A stretch of 64,000 nucleotides of DNA from contig JADIIU010000002.1 of the NCBI GenBank assembly GCA_027603945.1, forward strand, positions 1 to 64,000, written 5' to 3'. Numbering within the stretch: the stretch's first letter is position 1; the number at the start of each line of letters is the position of its first letter. The position numbers and the translations under genes are program-made. This DNA comes from Terramyces sp. JEL0728 (taxonomy: Eukaryota; Chytridiomycota; Chytridiomycetes; Rhizophydiales; Terramycetaceae). Shown here piece by piece: positions 26,642-37,451 of the stretch. Below the pieces are notes generated by a model. The model was not told the DNA's origin. It saw only the letters and a list, made by a program, of their open reading frames with translations, and did not search any database.

Positions 26642-27256
26642 ATGACTTTAACGATATCTGTGCTAGGAGCAACAGGAGGAACAGGATTGCAAGTAGTCAA
26701 ACAAGGGCTGGAAAAGGGGTATTCTTTCAAGCTCCTGTCTCGTTCAGTACCTCCAAAAGGTGTCCCCAGTTCCGATAGAATTACAGTAATCCACGGAGAT
26801 GCTCTCGATCAGCAAGCTATTAATGAAACTATTAAAGATACTGATGCCTGTGTAGTCACACTTGGAGGTAGTGTATGTCCTATCGCTCAGCCGTTAATCA
26901 ACAAAGCCATTGAGGAAAACAATGTGAAAAAGCTGGTAGTAGTAACTTCCTTAGGCTGCGGAGAATCATTTGACGAGTGCAGTCTTGCCACCAAAGCTCT
27001 GCTCATGATGTTCATCCGTAAGCCAATATTGGAAAAGAACATTCAAGAAGATGAAATCAAGAAATCCAAGGCGGATTGGACTATTGTCAGGCCAGGTGGA
27101 TTAACTAATGGGAACTTGACTACCCAGTATCAAGCGCAGACAAGTGGTCTTGGTGGTGGTTCGATTTCAAGAGCCAGTGTTGCCCATTTCATACTTGAAA
27201 AAAGCCTGACCAACGATCCAGAGTACTCAAAGAAATCCTTTACTGTAGTTCAATAA
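26642..27256 (+). CDS. atypical short-chain dehydrogenase, NAD(P)-binding (BLVRB/NmrA type)
   Basis: Single-exon, 204 aa. It begins with the Rossmann dinucleotide loop VLGATGGTG and has LVVVTSLGCGES and DWTIVRPGGLTNG motifs typical of atypical SDRs such as flavin reductase/biliverdin reductase B and NmrA-like proteins. It lacks the YxxxK catalytic pair of classical SDRs. The role is probably a small NAD(P)H-dependent reductase or redox sensor; the substrate is unknown. The 3' end overlaps the convergent gene by 30 bp. Confidence 0.8.
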   Translation: MTLTISVLGATGGTGLQVVKQGLEKGYSFKLLSRSVPPKGVPSSDRITVIHGDALDQQAINETIKDTDACVVTLGGSVCPIAQPLINKAIEENNVKKLVVVTSLGCGESFDECSLATKALLMMFIRKPILEKNIQEDEIKKSKADWTIVRPGGLTNGNLTTQYQAQTSGLGGGSISRASVAHFILEKSLTNDPEYSKKSFTVVQ

Positions 27257-27680
27257 AGATTGTTTTGTTGTGCTTTGGCCGATCAAGACTGGTTTACAAT
27301 ATGGCGATTCTCTTGATTTGCGAGTAAACAAAAGTGCCTCTTGAAACAAAGCTCCTACCGGTATTTCAGTTAACTCACTGTCACCAATATTGCAGATAGT
27401 AACGACAGCCTCAATATCTACCGAGAGGACACGCAGGGCTGGGTATTTACAATTACGATCTTGGCAAAAGAAACTACGCATGCCATTTCTTTGATGGGGT
27501 TCCTTCCCAGTATCCGTCCCAGCGTCAAAACTTTTAATCTTAAGCGTCAGATGATACGTGAGAGAATCGATGACATTGCAAAGGTAACAACCCAAATGAT
27601 AATACATACCACACAATGGCCACTGTAACGAATCTAATAATGGCCTTGTCAAAAGAAACACTTACGTCAAAATCTTCACG
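27227..27680 (-). CDS. hypothetical membrane protein with N-terminal hydrophobic span (5' end unresolved)
   Basis: The reading frame ends at 27227 within the 3' end of the SDR gene. With two intron-like segments removed (about 27542-27560 and 27645-27665) the upstream exon encodes a clear transmembrane span (FVTVAIVWYVLSFGLLPL) followed by a soluble part with several Cys (FFCQDRNC). No ATG was found for the first exon, which lies very close to the start of the divergent NIPA gene. No family recognised. Confidence 0.45.
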
Positions 27681-27690
27681 CGTTAGACAA

Positions 27691-29136
27691 ATGTCAGATT
27701 ATAATTTTCAAACGGTGGGCATTACTTTGGCTTTTTTGGCTGGATTCTTTGTCGGATGTTCATTGGTATTGCAAAAGAAGGGACTGTTAACAACAAGGCA
27801 TATCGTGTTGGAAACTGGGAATGAGCACGCATACTTAAAAAGTGGATATTGGTGGATGGGGATGGGTTGCAGTACTTTAGTTTTTATTTCTAGTGATTTT
27901 AGGAGAAGGAGCGAATTTTGTAGCGTACGCATTTGCACCTGCGATTATTGTAGCGCCGTTATTAGCAGTCAGTGTCGTTGTGAGGTACGTTAATCTTGAT
28001 TCAGTTCCGTGATGTCAGTATTGGTACTAAAAGAAAAGTTAAATTTCACCGCGGGGTCAGGAATAGTTTTGTGTATAATAGGAGCAGTCATAATCGTACT
28101 CCATGGACCCAGCAGCACCGAAACCAACACTATACCAGATTTCTTTGCGAAGGTGTTGGCACCAGGTTAAAGTGGGTTAATTTGTAGGATTCTTGGTATA
28201 CTCTGCAATTGTTTTGATTTTACTGCTATACATGGTGATTAAAGTCGGACCAAAATATGGACATGTTCATCCTGCCGTATTTCTTACAATTACAGCAATT
28301 GGTGGCTCATACTTAGTTTCATCTGCCCAAGGTAATTTTAACTAACCTCTGGTTTCGGAGCTGCCATAGTGCATTCCATTGAGAATTGGACAACCGACAA
28401 TCAGCTACTTTTGTGGCCCATCTATCCTTTGGGGGTCTTTGTAGTCTGCACAGCTTTATTCCAGGTGAATTACCTCAACAAAGCGCTAGCACACTTCTCT
28501 GCCTCTATTGTAACACCGCTTAATTATGTATTCTTTTCATTCGCAACGATGGCGACAACAGCAGTTCTTTATCAAGGATTTGATGTGCAGGATGCGAAAA
28601 CTGGAATTACGCTTTTGCTGGGATTCCTTGTAATTGTCATTGGAGTTTCCCTGCTATTCCAATACAACTTGAAAGTAAACAAAATGACAATATCAAGAAA
28701 TATCGAAGATATTAACGATGAAGAGTTTAATATTGAACAGCTTGACGTTAACCCAATCAGTCTGATGGCGCAGACATTCCCATTACATCCAGAAACTAGT
28801 AGGAGAAACTCGAAAATGTCCCAGAGGAAAGCATCGCAGATTGAGAATTCATCAGTTTTAGAAAAAAGTGAATATGTGAGACACGAATCCACGCTTAAAC
28901 CGCCAATAGTTGTTAGTGAACCAACATCGGTACAGCCAATTCTTCCTGTCGTATCCATATCCCAGCAAATCCAACAGAGGCTGGAGATGAATAATATTCA
29001 CCATATGCCCCGTATTTCAGAAAGCGCCAGCAGTCAGTCTGAACAACCCCCTTCAGTAAACAGTACCCCAGCATTCAGTAATTTCCCAGATGTACGCGTA
29101 GATATCAAGCCAGATTCTGACAACCCGCAAAATTAG
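27691..29136 (+). CDS. NIPA-type magnesium transporter, copy A
   Basis: The 453-aa spliced product is a multi-pass membrane protein of the NIPA (DUF803) branch of the drug/metabolite transporter superfamily, which carries Mg2+. Landmarks: SLVLQKKGL in TM1, FAPAIIVAPLLAVSVVVSS, LNFTAGSGIVLCIIGAVIIV, NYLNKALAHFSASIVTPLNY. A long cytosolic Ser-rich tail follows the last span. Introns: 27872-27893, 27985-28004, 28166-28187, 28332-28351 (TG acceptor). Copy B follows 387 bp downstream in the same orientation; the second and third introns are absent there. Confidence 0.9.
28332..28351 (+). other. 20-nt NIPA-A intron ending in TG, at the same site as an AG-ending intron of NIPA-B
   Basis: GTAATTTTAACTAACCTCTG separates codons for SSAQG and GFGAAIV (Gly split). 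The paralog has GTACGACTGATTTAACCCAG at the identical place (30133-30152) between SAQG and FGSSVV. Donor, branch motif, length and codon phase agree; only the acceptor dinucleotide differs. Confidence 0.8.
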
Positions 29137-29523
29137 TATTCAAAATATAGCATTGAAACTAACGAATCTGAAGCTGATCTCACCTTGTACAATGTATAAT
29201 CTAGTGCAAAATAAAATAGAAATGAAATGTATAAATATAATGATTCAAAAGATAAAGGTATGGCTTGTTCGACATTGATGTATTCCATTCTGGGCTGCAT
29301 CTCGCTTTGATTGTAAAAGACAAAAATTTGGCTAGCTGAGAGCTCTCTCTTAATTCATTCGAATTCGAAACCCCAAGTGGAGCGTAATCTTTATCGTGAT
29401 TATGGACTCCCATTGTTGCATCTTGCTATCCAAGTCCGCAATCAATGAATTAATGATCCCAGTTTTTGTTGATTAACGCCACAGTTATGGTGGAGAGAAA
29501 AAGCGTTTGCAAATCTTTACTAA

Positions 29524-30868
29524 ATGTCAACTGATGTTGTCCCTGCCTGGTTTCAAACAGTTGGGATCATTCTCGCATTATCATCTGGAATATTCAACGG
29601 AATGGCGTATGTCCTTCAAAAAAAGGGATTGATTGAAACTTCGTCAGAATCAGAAGCAACCGGAAATGATTATACATATTTAAAGAGCAAATCATGGTGG
29701 TTTGGGATATCTTGCAGTAACTTTATATTAATTCAGTGATTATGGGTGAAATTTCCAATTTTGGAGCGTATTCATTCACTCCGGCGATTATTGTTACACC
29801 TTTAGGTGCGGTAAGTGTTGTAGTATCCGCAGTGCTGTCAGTTATATTTTTGGGCGAAAAGATGAATTTCAGTGGAGGCTGCGGCATCATTTTGTGTATT
29901 ATTGGATCCACAGTCATTGTTTTACACGGCCCTCCTTCAACCCAAACCGATACGATTCCTCAATTCTTTTCTTATGTTTTTCAGCCTGGATTTCTTGTAT
30001 ACACATTTTTATGCGCGGTGTTGGTGATCTGGCTGATATTTAAAGTTGGACCGGTGTATGGACATGTGCAGCCCATCGTCTATTTGTCAATTAACGCATT
30101 TGCAGGTGCTTACCTTGTGAATTCGGCTCAAGGTACGACTGATTTAACCCAGGGTTTGGCTCATCAGTAGTATATACAGTTAGAAATCCAAGCGATAACC
30201 AGTTTTTAGAATGGAAGATTTACCCACTCTTCGTATTTATGTGTCTCGATGCAGTATTACAGATCAATTACTTGAACAAATCGCTGCAACACTTTTCCAC
30301 TTCAATTGTTACACCAGTGTCATATGTCTTTTTCTCGACCACCACAATTATCACATCTGCAATTTTGTATCGAGGTTTCAATGTAGCAACACTAGTAGAT
30401 GGCATGACCATTATCTTGGGGTTTCTTGTCATTATAATCGGAGTGGCGCTTTTATTCCAGTACAATTTGAAATTGAACAAATTAGCCCAAGCACAAGCAG
30501 CAAATGATCCGGAAGTGCTTGAATTGCAAAGTGCTATAGATGAGCCGCGAACTGATCAAGATCCTATTACTCTCATGCTGCAATCTTTTCCAACGCTCAC
30601 CAGAGCAAATTCATTACCAGTGCAATCGCGAGCCAAGACACAGTGGTTTTTCAGGCCGACACAGACGACTATAGACGAAGCAAAAGAACCAAGAGTATCT
30701 GAAAACTCTTCCATGTCTTCGATTGTCGGTGTTGGTGTGAGAGCAAATACATACCCTAGAGCTCGCCAGTCTCCTGTTGAGGTTGATGATATAGAAAATG
30801 GGTTATCTGCCCAGAGCGGTCAAACAATCAATGACGAAAAAACCTCTGACGAAATACGCAGACAATAA
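29524..30868 (+). CDS. NIPA-type magnesium transporter, copy B
   Basis: 434 aa, paralog of the preceding gene. Shared motifs: YVLQKKGLIETSS, SFTPAIIVTPLGAVSVVVSAVLS, VIVLHGPPS, NYLNKSLQHFSTSIVTPVSYVFFS. Introns at 29717-29736 and 30133-30152 match the first and fourth introns of copy A. The C-terminal cytosolic tail has diverged strongly from copy A. Tandem orientation and shared intron sites indicate local duplication. Confidence 0.9.
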
Positions 30869-30911
30869 TAATAATGTGTTTAATAATAAAATTAGCTACT
30901 TTCAAAATATA

Positions 30912-31771
<860 letters not shown>

Positions 31772-31786
31772 CTAATGATAAAAGGC

Positions 31787-32878
31787 TTAGTTTCCAATTA
31801 CGGCGCAAAGCGATTGCCAAGTTGAATCGTCCATGTGCTCCAAATCTACCTTGGCATCGCGCTTGTTCTTCAAAGCCCTCTTGAACTCGTCATTCTCCAA
31901 GGGTTCGAGGATGCATAATACTTGCGCAAGCTTATGGATTGGCATATTTGACAAATGTTCTGATAGATACTTTTTGCGTTCGTCGATATTTGAAATCGTT
32001 GAAGGAGACGGGTAGAAATGATGAGGAATGTCATCTTCGTTTGTACAGGCAGGATAGGTGAAACGGGTAGGAAGGGGCAGTTCAAAGGTAGATACGTAAG
32101 GCTTGTGCAGATGTGAATCCAACGACTCTTCCAATATAGGTACAACAGGTTCTATTTCAGCTGATTTAAAGGATTTGTACTCTGTGATGGGGATCAATCT
32201 TGCACAGCGCTCTTCCTTGGTTTCTGGAGTCAAATCTGGTACAGTAGTGATAAATAGGTCCAGTTGAGGTTCAAGGGAAGCAAGTAGCGGGGAAACTGGC
32301 GAGAGCGGTTCAATAGCCTTTTTAGCCGTTTTTAACTCCTTTGTGGAGATCTTTTTAGGCAAGGCTTTTTCATTGAGAATTCTGCCACGCTTCCATTTAA
32401 CTCCACAAGAATTGCACAATGTGTCGTATCCGACTGGCCCATGCCTCCACATCGGGGTGGTAGACGTAGCGCAATAGCTGCATCTGCGTGCCGTTTTCTT
32501 TTCAGATTTGGCTACAGGCACAACCATATCGCAGCTAGTCTTGCGCTTCTTTGGCTTTTTAACCACTTCGTCAGTTGAAACAGACCTCTTTCTTAATTTC
32601 CGAAGCTGGCCGTTGCTGGGAACAATATCTGTTGATTGCATGTCCAGAGGAAGGTCTGAATCTTCAGGCACCAGATGTTCATCTAGTGAACTGCATAGAT
32701 CAGTACCTCCACAATGCTCTTCAGTGGGACAAAGTTTAGGTGATTCGTTTAGCAAGTGTGGTGTAGAAGCTTCAACAGCAATATTCTTTTCGATAATCAT
32801 CTGTAGATCTGTAAGCCAACCTGCTAATTCCACTAAACCATTGTCCACGACTAATGAAGATTGTTTCTTTGATTGCAT
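31787..32878 (-). CDS. GATA-type zinc finger transcription factor with NET-like C-terminus
   Basis: Single-exon, 363 aa. One GATA finger lies at about residues 129-165: CSYCATSTTPMWRHGP, then CNSCGVKWKRG (C-x2-C-x18-C-x2-C). Basic residues flank it (KKPKKRKTSCD). The last 60 residues form a predicted helical unit (KKYLSEHLSNMPIHKLAQVL ... VDLEHMDDSTWQSLCAVI) that follows the pattern of the NET domain of BET proteins. That resemblance is by eye. The target genes are unknown. Confidence 0.88.
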   Translation of the reverse strand: MQSKKQSSLVVDNGLVELAGWLTDLQMIIEKNIAVEASTPHLLNESPKLCPTEEHCGGTDLCSSLDEHLVPEDSDLPLDMQSTDIVPSNGQLRKLRKRSVSTDEVVKKPKKRKTSCDMVVPVAKSEKKTARRCSYCATSTTPMWRHGPVGYDTLCNSCGVKWKRGRILNEKALPKKISTKELKTAKKAIEPLSPVSPLLASLEPQLDLFITTVPDLTPETKEERCARLIPITEYKSFKSAEIEPVVPILEESLDSHLHKPYVSTFELPLPTRFTYPACTNEDDIPHHFYPSPSTISNIDERKKYLSEHLSNMPIHKLAQVLCILEPLENDEFKRALKNKRDAKVDLEHMDDSTWQSLCAVIGN

Positions 32879-33013
32879 ATCGTTGTAAGAGGATGCTGTA
32901 CGTTTGTACAGTATTTGTCTCTTCAGTTTTGTGGAAAACGGTTGGGGGAAAGTTTTGGAAATTTAAAAGAAAAAACGCCACGCCTTAAGTTGATGACTCT
33001 TTTTCATCATATA

Positions 33014-33339
33014 ATGAGAGAAAAACGGTGAGTCAGCAATCTGCCAGCCAAATTAATGTTGATTGTCTCCACGAAATAGTATTTTTCCATCAGAGGTATG
33101 AGCTGTGTTCTATTTGTGCGTGGGCTCTACAAGCCGCAGTTGAGCTATGACTCAGAATTGATTAAAGTAGTCTGAACGTGTGCTACCACATTGCAATTTG
33201 TGAACATCTGCTGTACAATACGTTGATACCAAGGATATTTACTTGGCTGGTCGATGTGATCGGTAGGGATAATGATTGTACTGGCAAATCCAAAGAATAT
33301 GAGCCTGATGAGAATGACATAAGTTTCTGCGCGTTATAG
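33014..33339 (+). CDS. small hypothetical protein, two or three exons
   Basis: A first exon MREKR (33014-33027), an intron at 33028-33047 and an exon encoding QINVDCLHEIVFFHQRYEL (33048 on) can be joined to a final exon (NVCYHIAICEHLLYNTLI ... EPDENDISFCAL) ending at 33339. The second junction is unsettled; a GC-AG segment of 24 nt near 33144-33167 keeps the frame. The result is about 93 aa, with no recognised family. The stop is only 4 bp before the CFAP73 start. Confidence 0.4.
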
Positions 33340-33343
33340 AAAA

Positions 33344-34368
33344 ATGGATGAATACTTTAAATCAAATATTGAAAGAAAATTACTAATGTAAATCGGATAA
33401 TTTACGTAGAAAACTCCCAAAGCAGGAAGACTATGATTTGACACCTGCCACCAAACTCTTGGAAAGGAGGCGAGAGATGCTCGAGGTAGAATCAGGACTA
33501 CAGAAACAAAAAGAGGAATTTTCAATGAAGATGGAATCGCTTTCACAAAGAAGAGAAGAGCTGGCTCGGAAAGAGATCCAATTAAAAGATTCACTCGTTA
33601 AATTTGACAAATTCTTGCAAGAAAATGATGCCAAGAGACTGCGCGCATTAAAGAAATCTCATGAAGAGCGCAAAATCAAAGAACAGAAAGAGAATGAAAT
33701 GATAGAATTGAAAGATTTCACCCAGAAATTGGCAATCAAAAAAGATCGCCAAGCGGATGCGATAGAGACAAGTAAATTTCTTTAATTCAGACCTGTCATT
33801 TCACAGATATTTGGAAAGCTTGCTAGAAGGAAATAATGAGTTTGTCGAAGTTAAAGACATCATTTCAAGATACGACACTCTCTCCGAAACAAATCACGAA
33901 CTGATAGAAAGAGCTAGAGCTGCGCAAGAAAAGACTGAACAAGACCGCTTGTCTTTCCTTGCCGCTTCTGAAGTAATATTCGCTAATCAAAGGAAAAAAA
34001 TAACATGATTTTGAATTACAACAACCAGATTGCCAAGCTACAAACAAAATTGGAAGAAACCCAGATGAATAGCGCAAAATGGCAGGCAGAGTTGGATAAC
34101 AGCTTGAAGAATGCTTCACAGGTATTTTATTTTGATTTAGAAATCCTTGTTGCTGGGCCAAGTCAAAATGGCGACAAACAACTTGTTTCAAATTGTGAAA
34201 AATCATTTGAATAATCGACTGAACGCAACTTCGGGAACGATTGCTCAATTGGATAAAATTGGACAATTTATAGTAGATTTGAACCAGATTACTGTTTTTT
34301 ATATTAACGATAGGGAGAACAAGATTCTAGTTGACTTGCATATGAATAATTTTTATTTAAATCAATAA
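33344..34368 (+). CDS. CFAP73: CFAP73/CCDC42-family flagellar coiled-coil protein
   Basis: The spliced product is 314 aa, the family's usual length, and coiled-coil almost throughout. Diagnostic segments: LERRREMLEVESGLQKQKEEF, QRREELARKEIQLKDSLVKF then DKFLQENDAKR, ISRYDTLSETNHELIERA, EKNNMILNYNNQIAKLQTKL and LLLGQVKMATNNLFQIV. CFAP73 with CFAP100 forms the MIA complex that tunes inner-arm dyneins of motile axonemes. Its presence implies a motile flagellum in the life cycle. Introns: 33388-33409, 33772-33790, 33973-33992, 34122-34140. Confidence 0.9.
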
Positions 34369-34373
34369 AGCTG

Positions 34374-35325
34374 CTATTTACCCAACTCTACCTGCAAAAA
34401 ACTGTTAATATCACCGACAGAAATAGAATCATAATTAGTGTCCTGGATGTTCAAGTTTAAGCATTGTATAAGCGATCCATTCAAGAAAGCATCTGCAATC
34501 GCGTACACACCATCTGGTGGAGGGGGCTTCTTTGGACTTTGGCTAGCAAAGGTAGAGTTTACATTGAGAGGAGTCGCTCTACCGGTAATCGTATCTAAAG
34601 ACTTTATATCGGATTCTGTGCTCTTTTCCAATATATCTGATAATTTATTCAGTGAATCTGCAGACTTGGAAACAACCGATCTAGATTCTTTCACGGTATT
34701 CTTTAAAGGCTCCTTTTTAGCCTCTTTCTCAGCCTTGCTTGCGGTTTCTGATCGTTTTGGTACTTTGACTTTGCGAACAAATGTAGTGTTCTTGATTGGA
34801 GATGCTTGAAAAGGTTCCTGATTTTCTACATTCTCCAAATCCTCATTTCCAAGCGCATCAAAGTCTATGGGAACATTCTGGTATCCACCACCATAATTGA
34901 TATATTGAGAAGCAGGCTGGAGTGCTTGTTTTTTTACGGGAGAGTCTTTTCTAACTGGTATTTTACTATTGGTTTGAGTGGTTTCGTCTATTAGTTTCTT
35001 TGCAACTAGTGTTATTCAAACTATTACATGACTCTTTGATCGGATGGAATGGAGGCTCGCGGACAGTTTGAACACCAGCGGGAACAGTCGGTATTTCCTT
35101 CCGTTTAATTCTTTCTGGTATGTGCTCATCGTGTCCCCACCAATCGGGATATAGACATTCGTTGATTTTCGATGGATGGGTTTTAAGCTGCTGTTAACTG
35201 TTTATTACATGGGAAACATGTAGCTCCGGCTTCAAGAGTGTATCTCTTGGTTGTGCTTTCCAGTGCATCTGTCTCATCCTGCCAAGTGCGCTGTAAATAT
35301 TGGGGTTTTGTTTGTTTTGATTCAT
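34374..35325 (-). CDS. hypothetical protein with conserved-looking N-terminus
   Basis: 303 aa after removing an 18-nt intron (35191-35208, GTAATAAACAGTTAACAG) and a 22-nt intron (35006-35027). The N-terminal segment has an unusual aromatic motif (NECLYPDWWGHDEHIPERI) that looks like a folded or binding element. The rest is Ser/Lys-rich and disordered, with a short ordered C-terminus. No family recognised. Convergent with CFAP73 with 5 bp between stop codons; a ciliary role is only a guess from position. Confidence 0.6.
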
Positions 35326-35389
35326 GGCCAAAATGTAAAAAGAAACCAACCAACCTGAAAATCATTAGATACCGAAGTCATTATAATAT

Positions 35390-36363
35390 TTATTCATCAT
35401 TAGATCCTTCCTCATCTGCAACCGATTCCTCAGCCTTGCGCTTCAATCCCTTCATCTTTCTAGTTTGCATCTTGGACAAGTCTTGTTTTTCCATCCAGAC
35501 TCTACCAGTCTTCTCTCCAAATTCATTCTTTTCAATATTCTTTTCCTTTTTAGGCTATTGTTAACGGGTAGTTACTTTGTTTAAGGTTGGCATTCTCAGA
35601 GATTCTTTCATCATGTCAGCATTGGCCAATGTGACTCTGCGTTTGCTGAATTCAAGGACTGGACCCATTTCTTCCAACTCAACCCTTGGCAAACGAACTC
35701 CGGATTTTTTCAACAGGATGTTGTAGACTTTCATGATAATTTTTGGCTTTTCGACAGGTCCTGAGACTGTGAATACCATCGCATGCGTAATGCCTTTAAG
35801 ATTTAGCTGGTTCATGGAAGTATCGCCAGTGTATAAATCCAAAAACATTGACTTGATGGTGCGCAACTCATCGTTTGCATCCCAATTTTCCCCATTAAAC
35901 AACACCAGAGGTCTGTTCCCTAACGCTGCTTTAATATCCTTGAACTCCTTTAATCCTTTGTAATTTTCTATCCCCAATTCAACCATATCCATCATTTGGT
36001 AATCAAACAATCGAACAATAGTCAAATTGTGCGGCCTCTTCTTTGAATGCGTTCCAAATACAAATAACGAAGAGTCGTTCTTTTGTGAAAAGAATTCAAA
36101 TGGCTTGTGGTCTTCAAATGGATGGATATCATTTCTTTTTGAGAACATTACTGCATCTGGCTTCTTTAGAGCGTACTGGGTCAATTCCAACTTACCAAGT
36201 CTTTCAAGGCATCACTTACAACTTGGGAAGTTGTTGTACCCTTCAAAAATACTGCAGTCTTTGCTCCTTCCTCTGCCACTGGTTCTTTCTTCTTTTGAGC
36301 CCTGTGTCCTGCAGCTGTCTTTGGCTTTCTACGGTTAATTATCGTATACGATCGCTTGAGCAT
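35390..36363 (-). CDS. RPF2: Ribosome biogenesis protein RPF2 (Brix domain)
   Basis: 310 aa (human 306). Brix-domain motifs: YALKKPDAVMFSKRNDIHPF, LFVFGTHSKKRPHNLTIVRL, ELGIENYKGL, LLKKSGVRLPRVELEEMGP. The C-terminal exon encodes QDLSKMQTRKMKGLKRK, the conserved basic tail. RPF2 with RRS1 brings the 5S RNP into the pre-60S ribosome. Introns: 35555-35575 and 36176-36195. Confidence 0.96.
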
Positions 36364-36406
36364 TGAAAATTTTTGTCAAAAAAAAAGAAAAAAATTGTGA
36401 ATAAGT

Positions 36407-37382
36407 TTATTTTGAATATTCGTATAATCTGGCCAAGTTTCTTTCCAACATGGCAATAGTTACTTTACCGACTGAAGGGACAAAGATTGAAGCTTTTTCT
36501 TGAACGTCTTCCCCCATATTCTTGAAAGTAGAGAAATTCACAGCGATAACACCTTCTTTCAATTTTGCAGCCGGTAGTTTATAGTTTGGAGACGGTACGC
36601 CAGTAATTACCACATCACTTTGACGCAATGCCTCGTCTAGAGTAACCTTTGTTTCAATCACCTAGGGTTAATACGCAATTACTTGATGACGGACCAGCTT
36701 GATGCTTTCTCCTCTGTGGAACTCTAAAATTCCATGTTCATCTACGGAAAAGACTTTAGCTCCATCGTTTGCCAACAAAGCAGCTAGCGGTCTCCCAACA
36801 ACTTCACTGCGATTGATAATTGTTATAGTTCTGCCGTGTAAACGGTTGCCATAAGGCAGTATCTTGTTGTAAGCGCCAATATATTCCAGGATTTTGACGA
36901 TGGCTAACGGGGTGCAAGGGATAATACATTTCTGTTTCTCTTCCTTGTCCAAATATCTAATATTGTGATACATGTTGTAAATGTATTTGTGATTCAGTCC
37001 TTCAACATCCTTCTTGTAGCTAACAGTATTTTGAATATATTGGTCTTGAGTTCCGCCGAATACTGGGTAGTAGACCATGATACCGTGGACTTTACTGTCT
37101 GGTTGCTAAAAATATATTTACCTTCATTAGCCTCAACAACGGCGGATTCCAAATCGTTCCTATCGACCTGACGCAGTTCGAATCTGATACCGGTAGCCTC
37201 GCAAGTCTTTCCAGTCCACAAAGCATACTTCTTGGCAGCAGGATCGTCGTTGGCAAGGAATCCGACTAAAACAGGTTTTTCATCGAAATTAGCGTTCGTG
37301 AGGGTAATTTCCTTGCTAATATTAATTTTTATTACATGAATTCTTCGGCAACCTGAGAAGCTTGGACAATGTGAGTTGGCAT
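36407..37382 (-). CDS. MTD1: NAD-dependent 5,10-methylenetetrahydrofolate dehydrogenase, fungal MTD1 type
   Basis: 303 aa. It aligns end to end with yeast Mtd1: LVGFLANDDPAAKKYA, GIMVYYPVFGGTQDQYIQ, KDVEGLNHKYIYNMYHNIRY, CTPLAIVKILEYIGAYN, INRSEVVGRPLAALLANDGA, SDVVITGVPSPNYK. The enzyme oxidises methylene-THF for purine synthesis in the cytosol. This monofunctional NAD enzyme is characteristic of fungi; most other eukaryotes use the NADP-linked multifunctional MTHFD1. Introns: 36662-36682, 37099-37121, 37316-37335. Confidence 0.96.
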
Positions 37383-37451
37383 TTTTCTGTAAAAAATTTT
37401 TCGTGTTAGGTGCGGTGCAAAATGCATAAAAGGAAATTTTCATAAACTTTA

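Noticed and set aside
34438..34809. 123-codon plus-strand ORF inside the gene at 34374-35325
   Set aside because: It is antisense to a gene whose introns join in frame, and lacks family resemblance.
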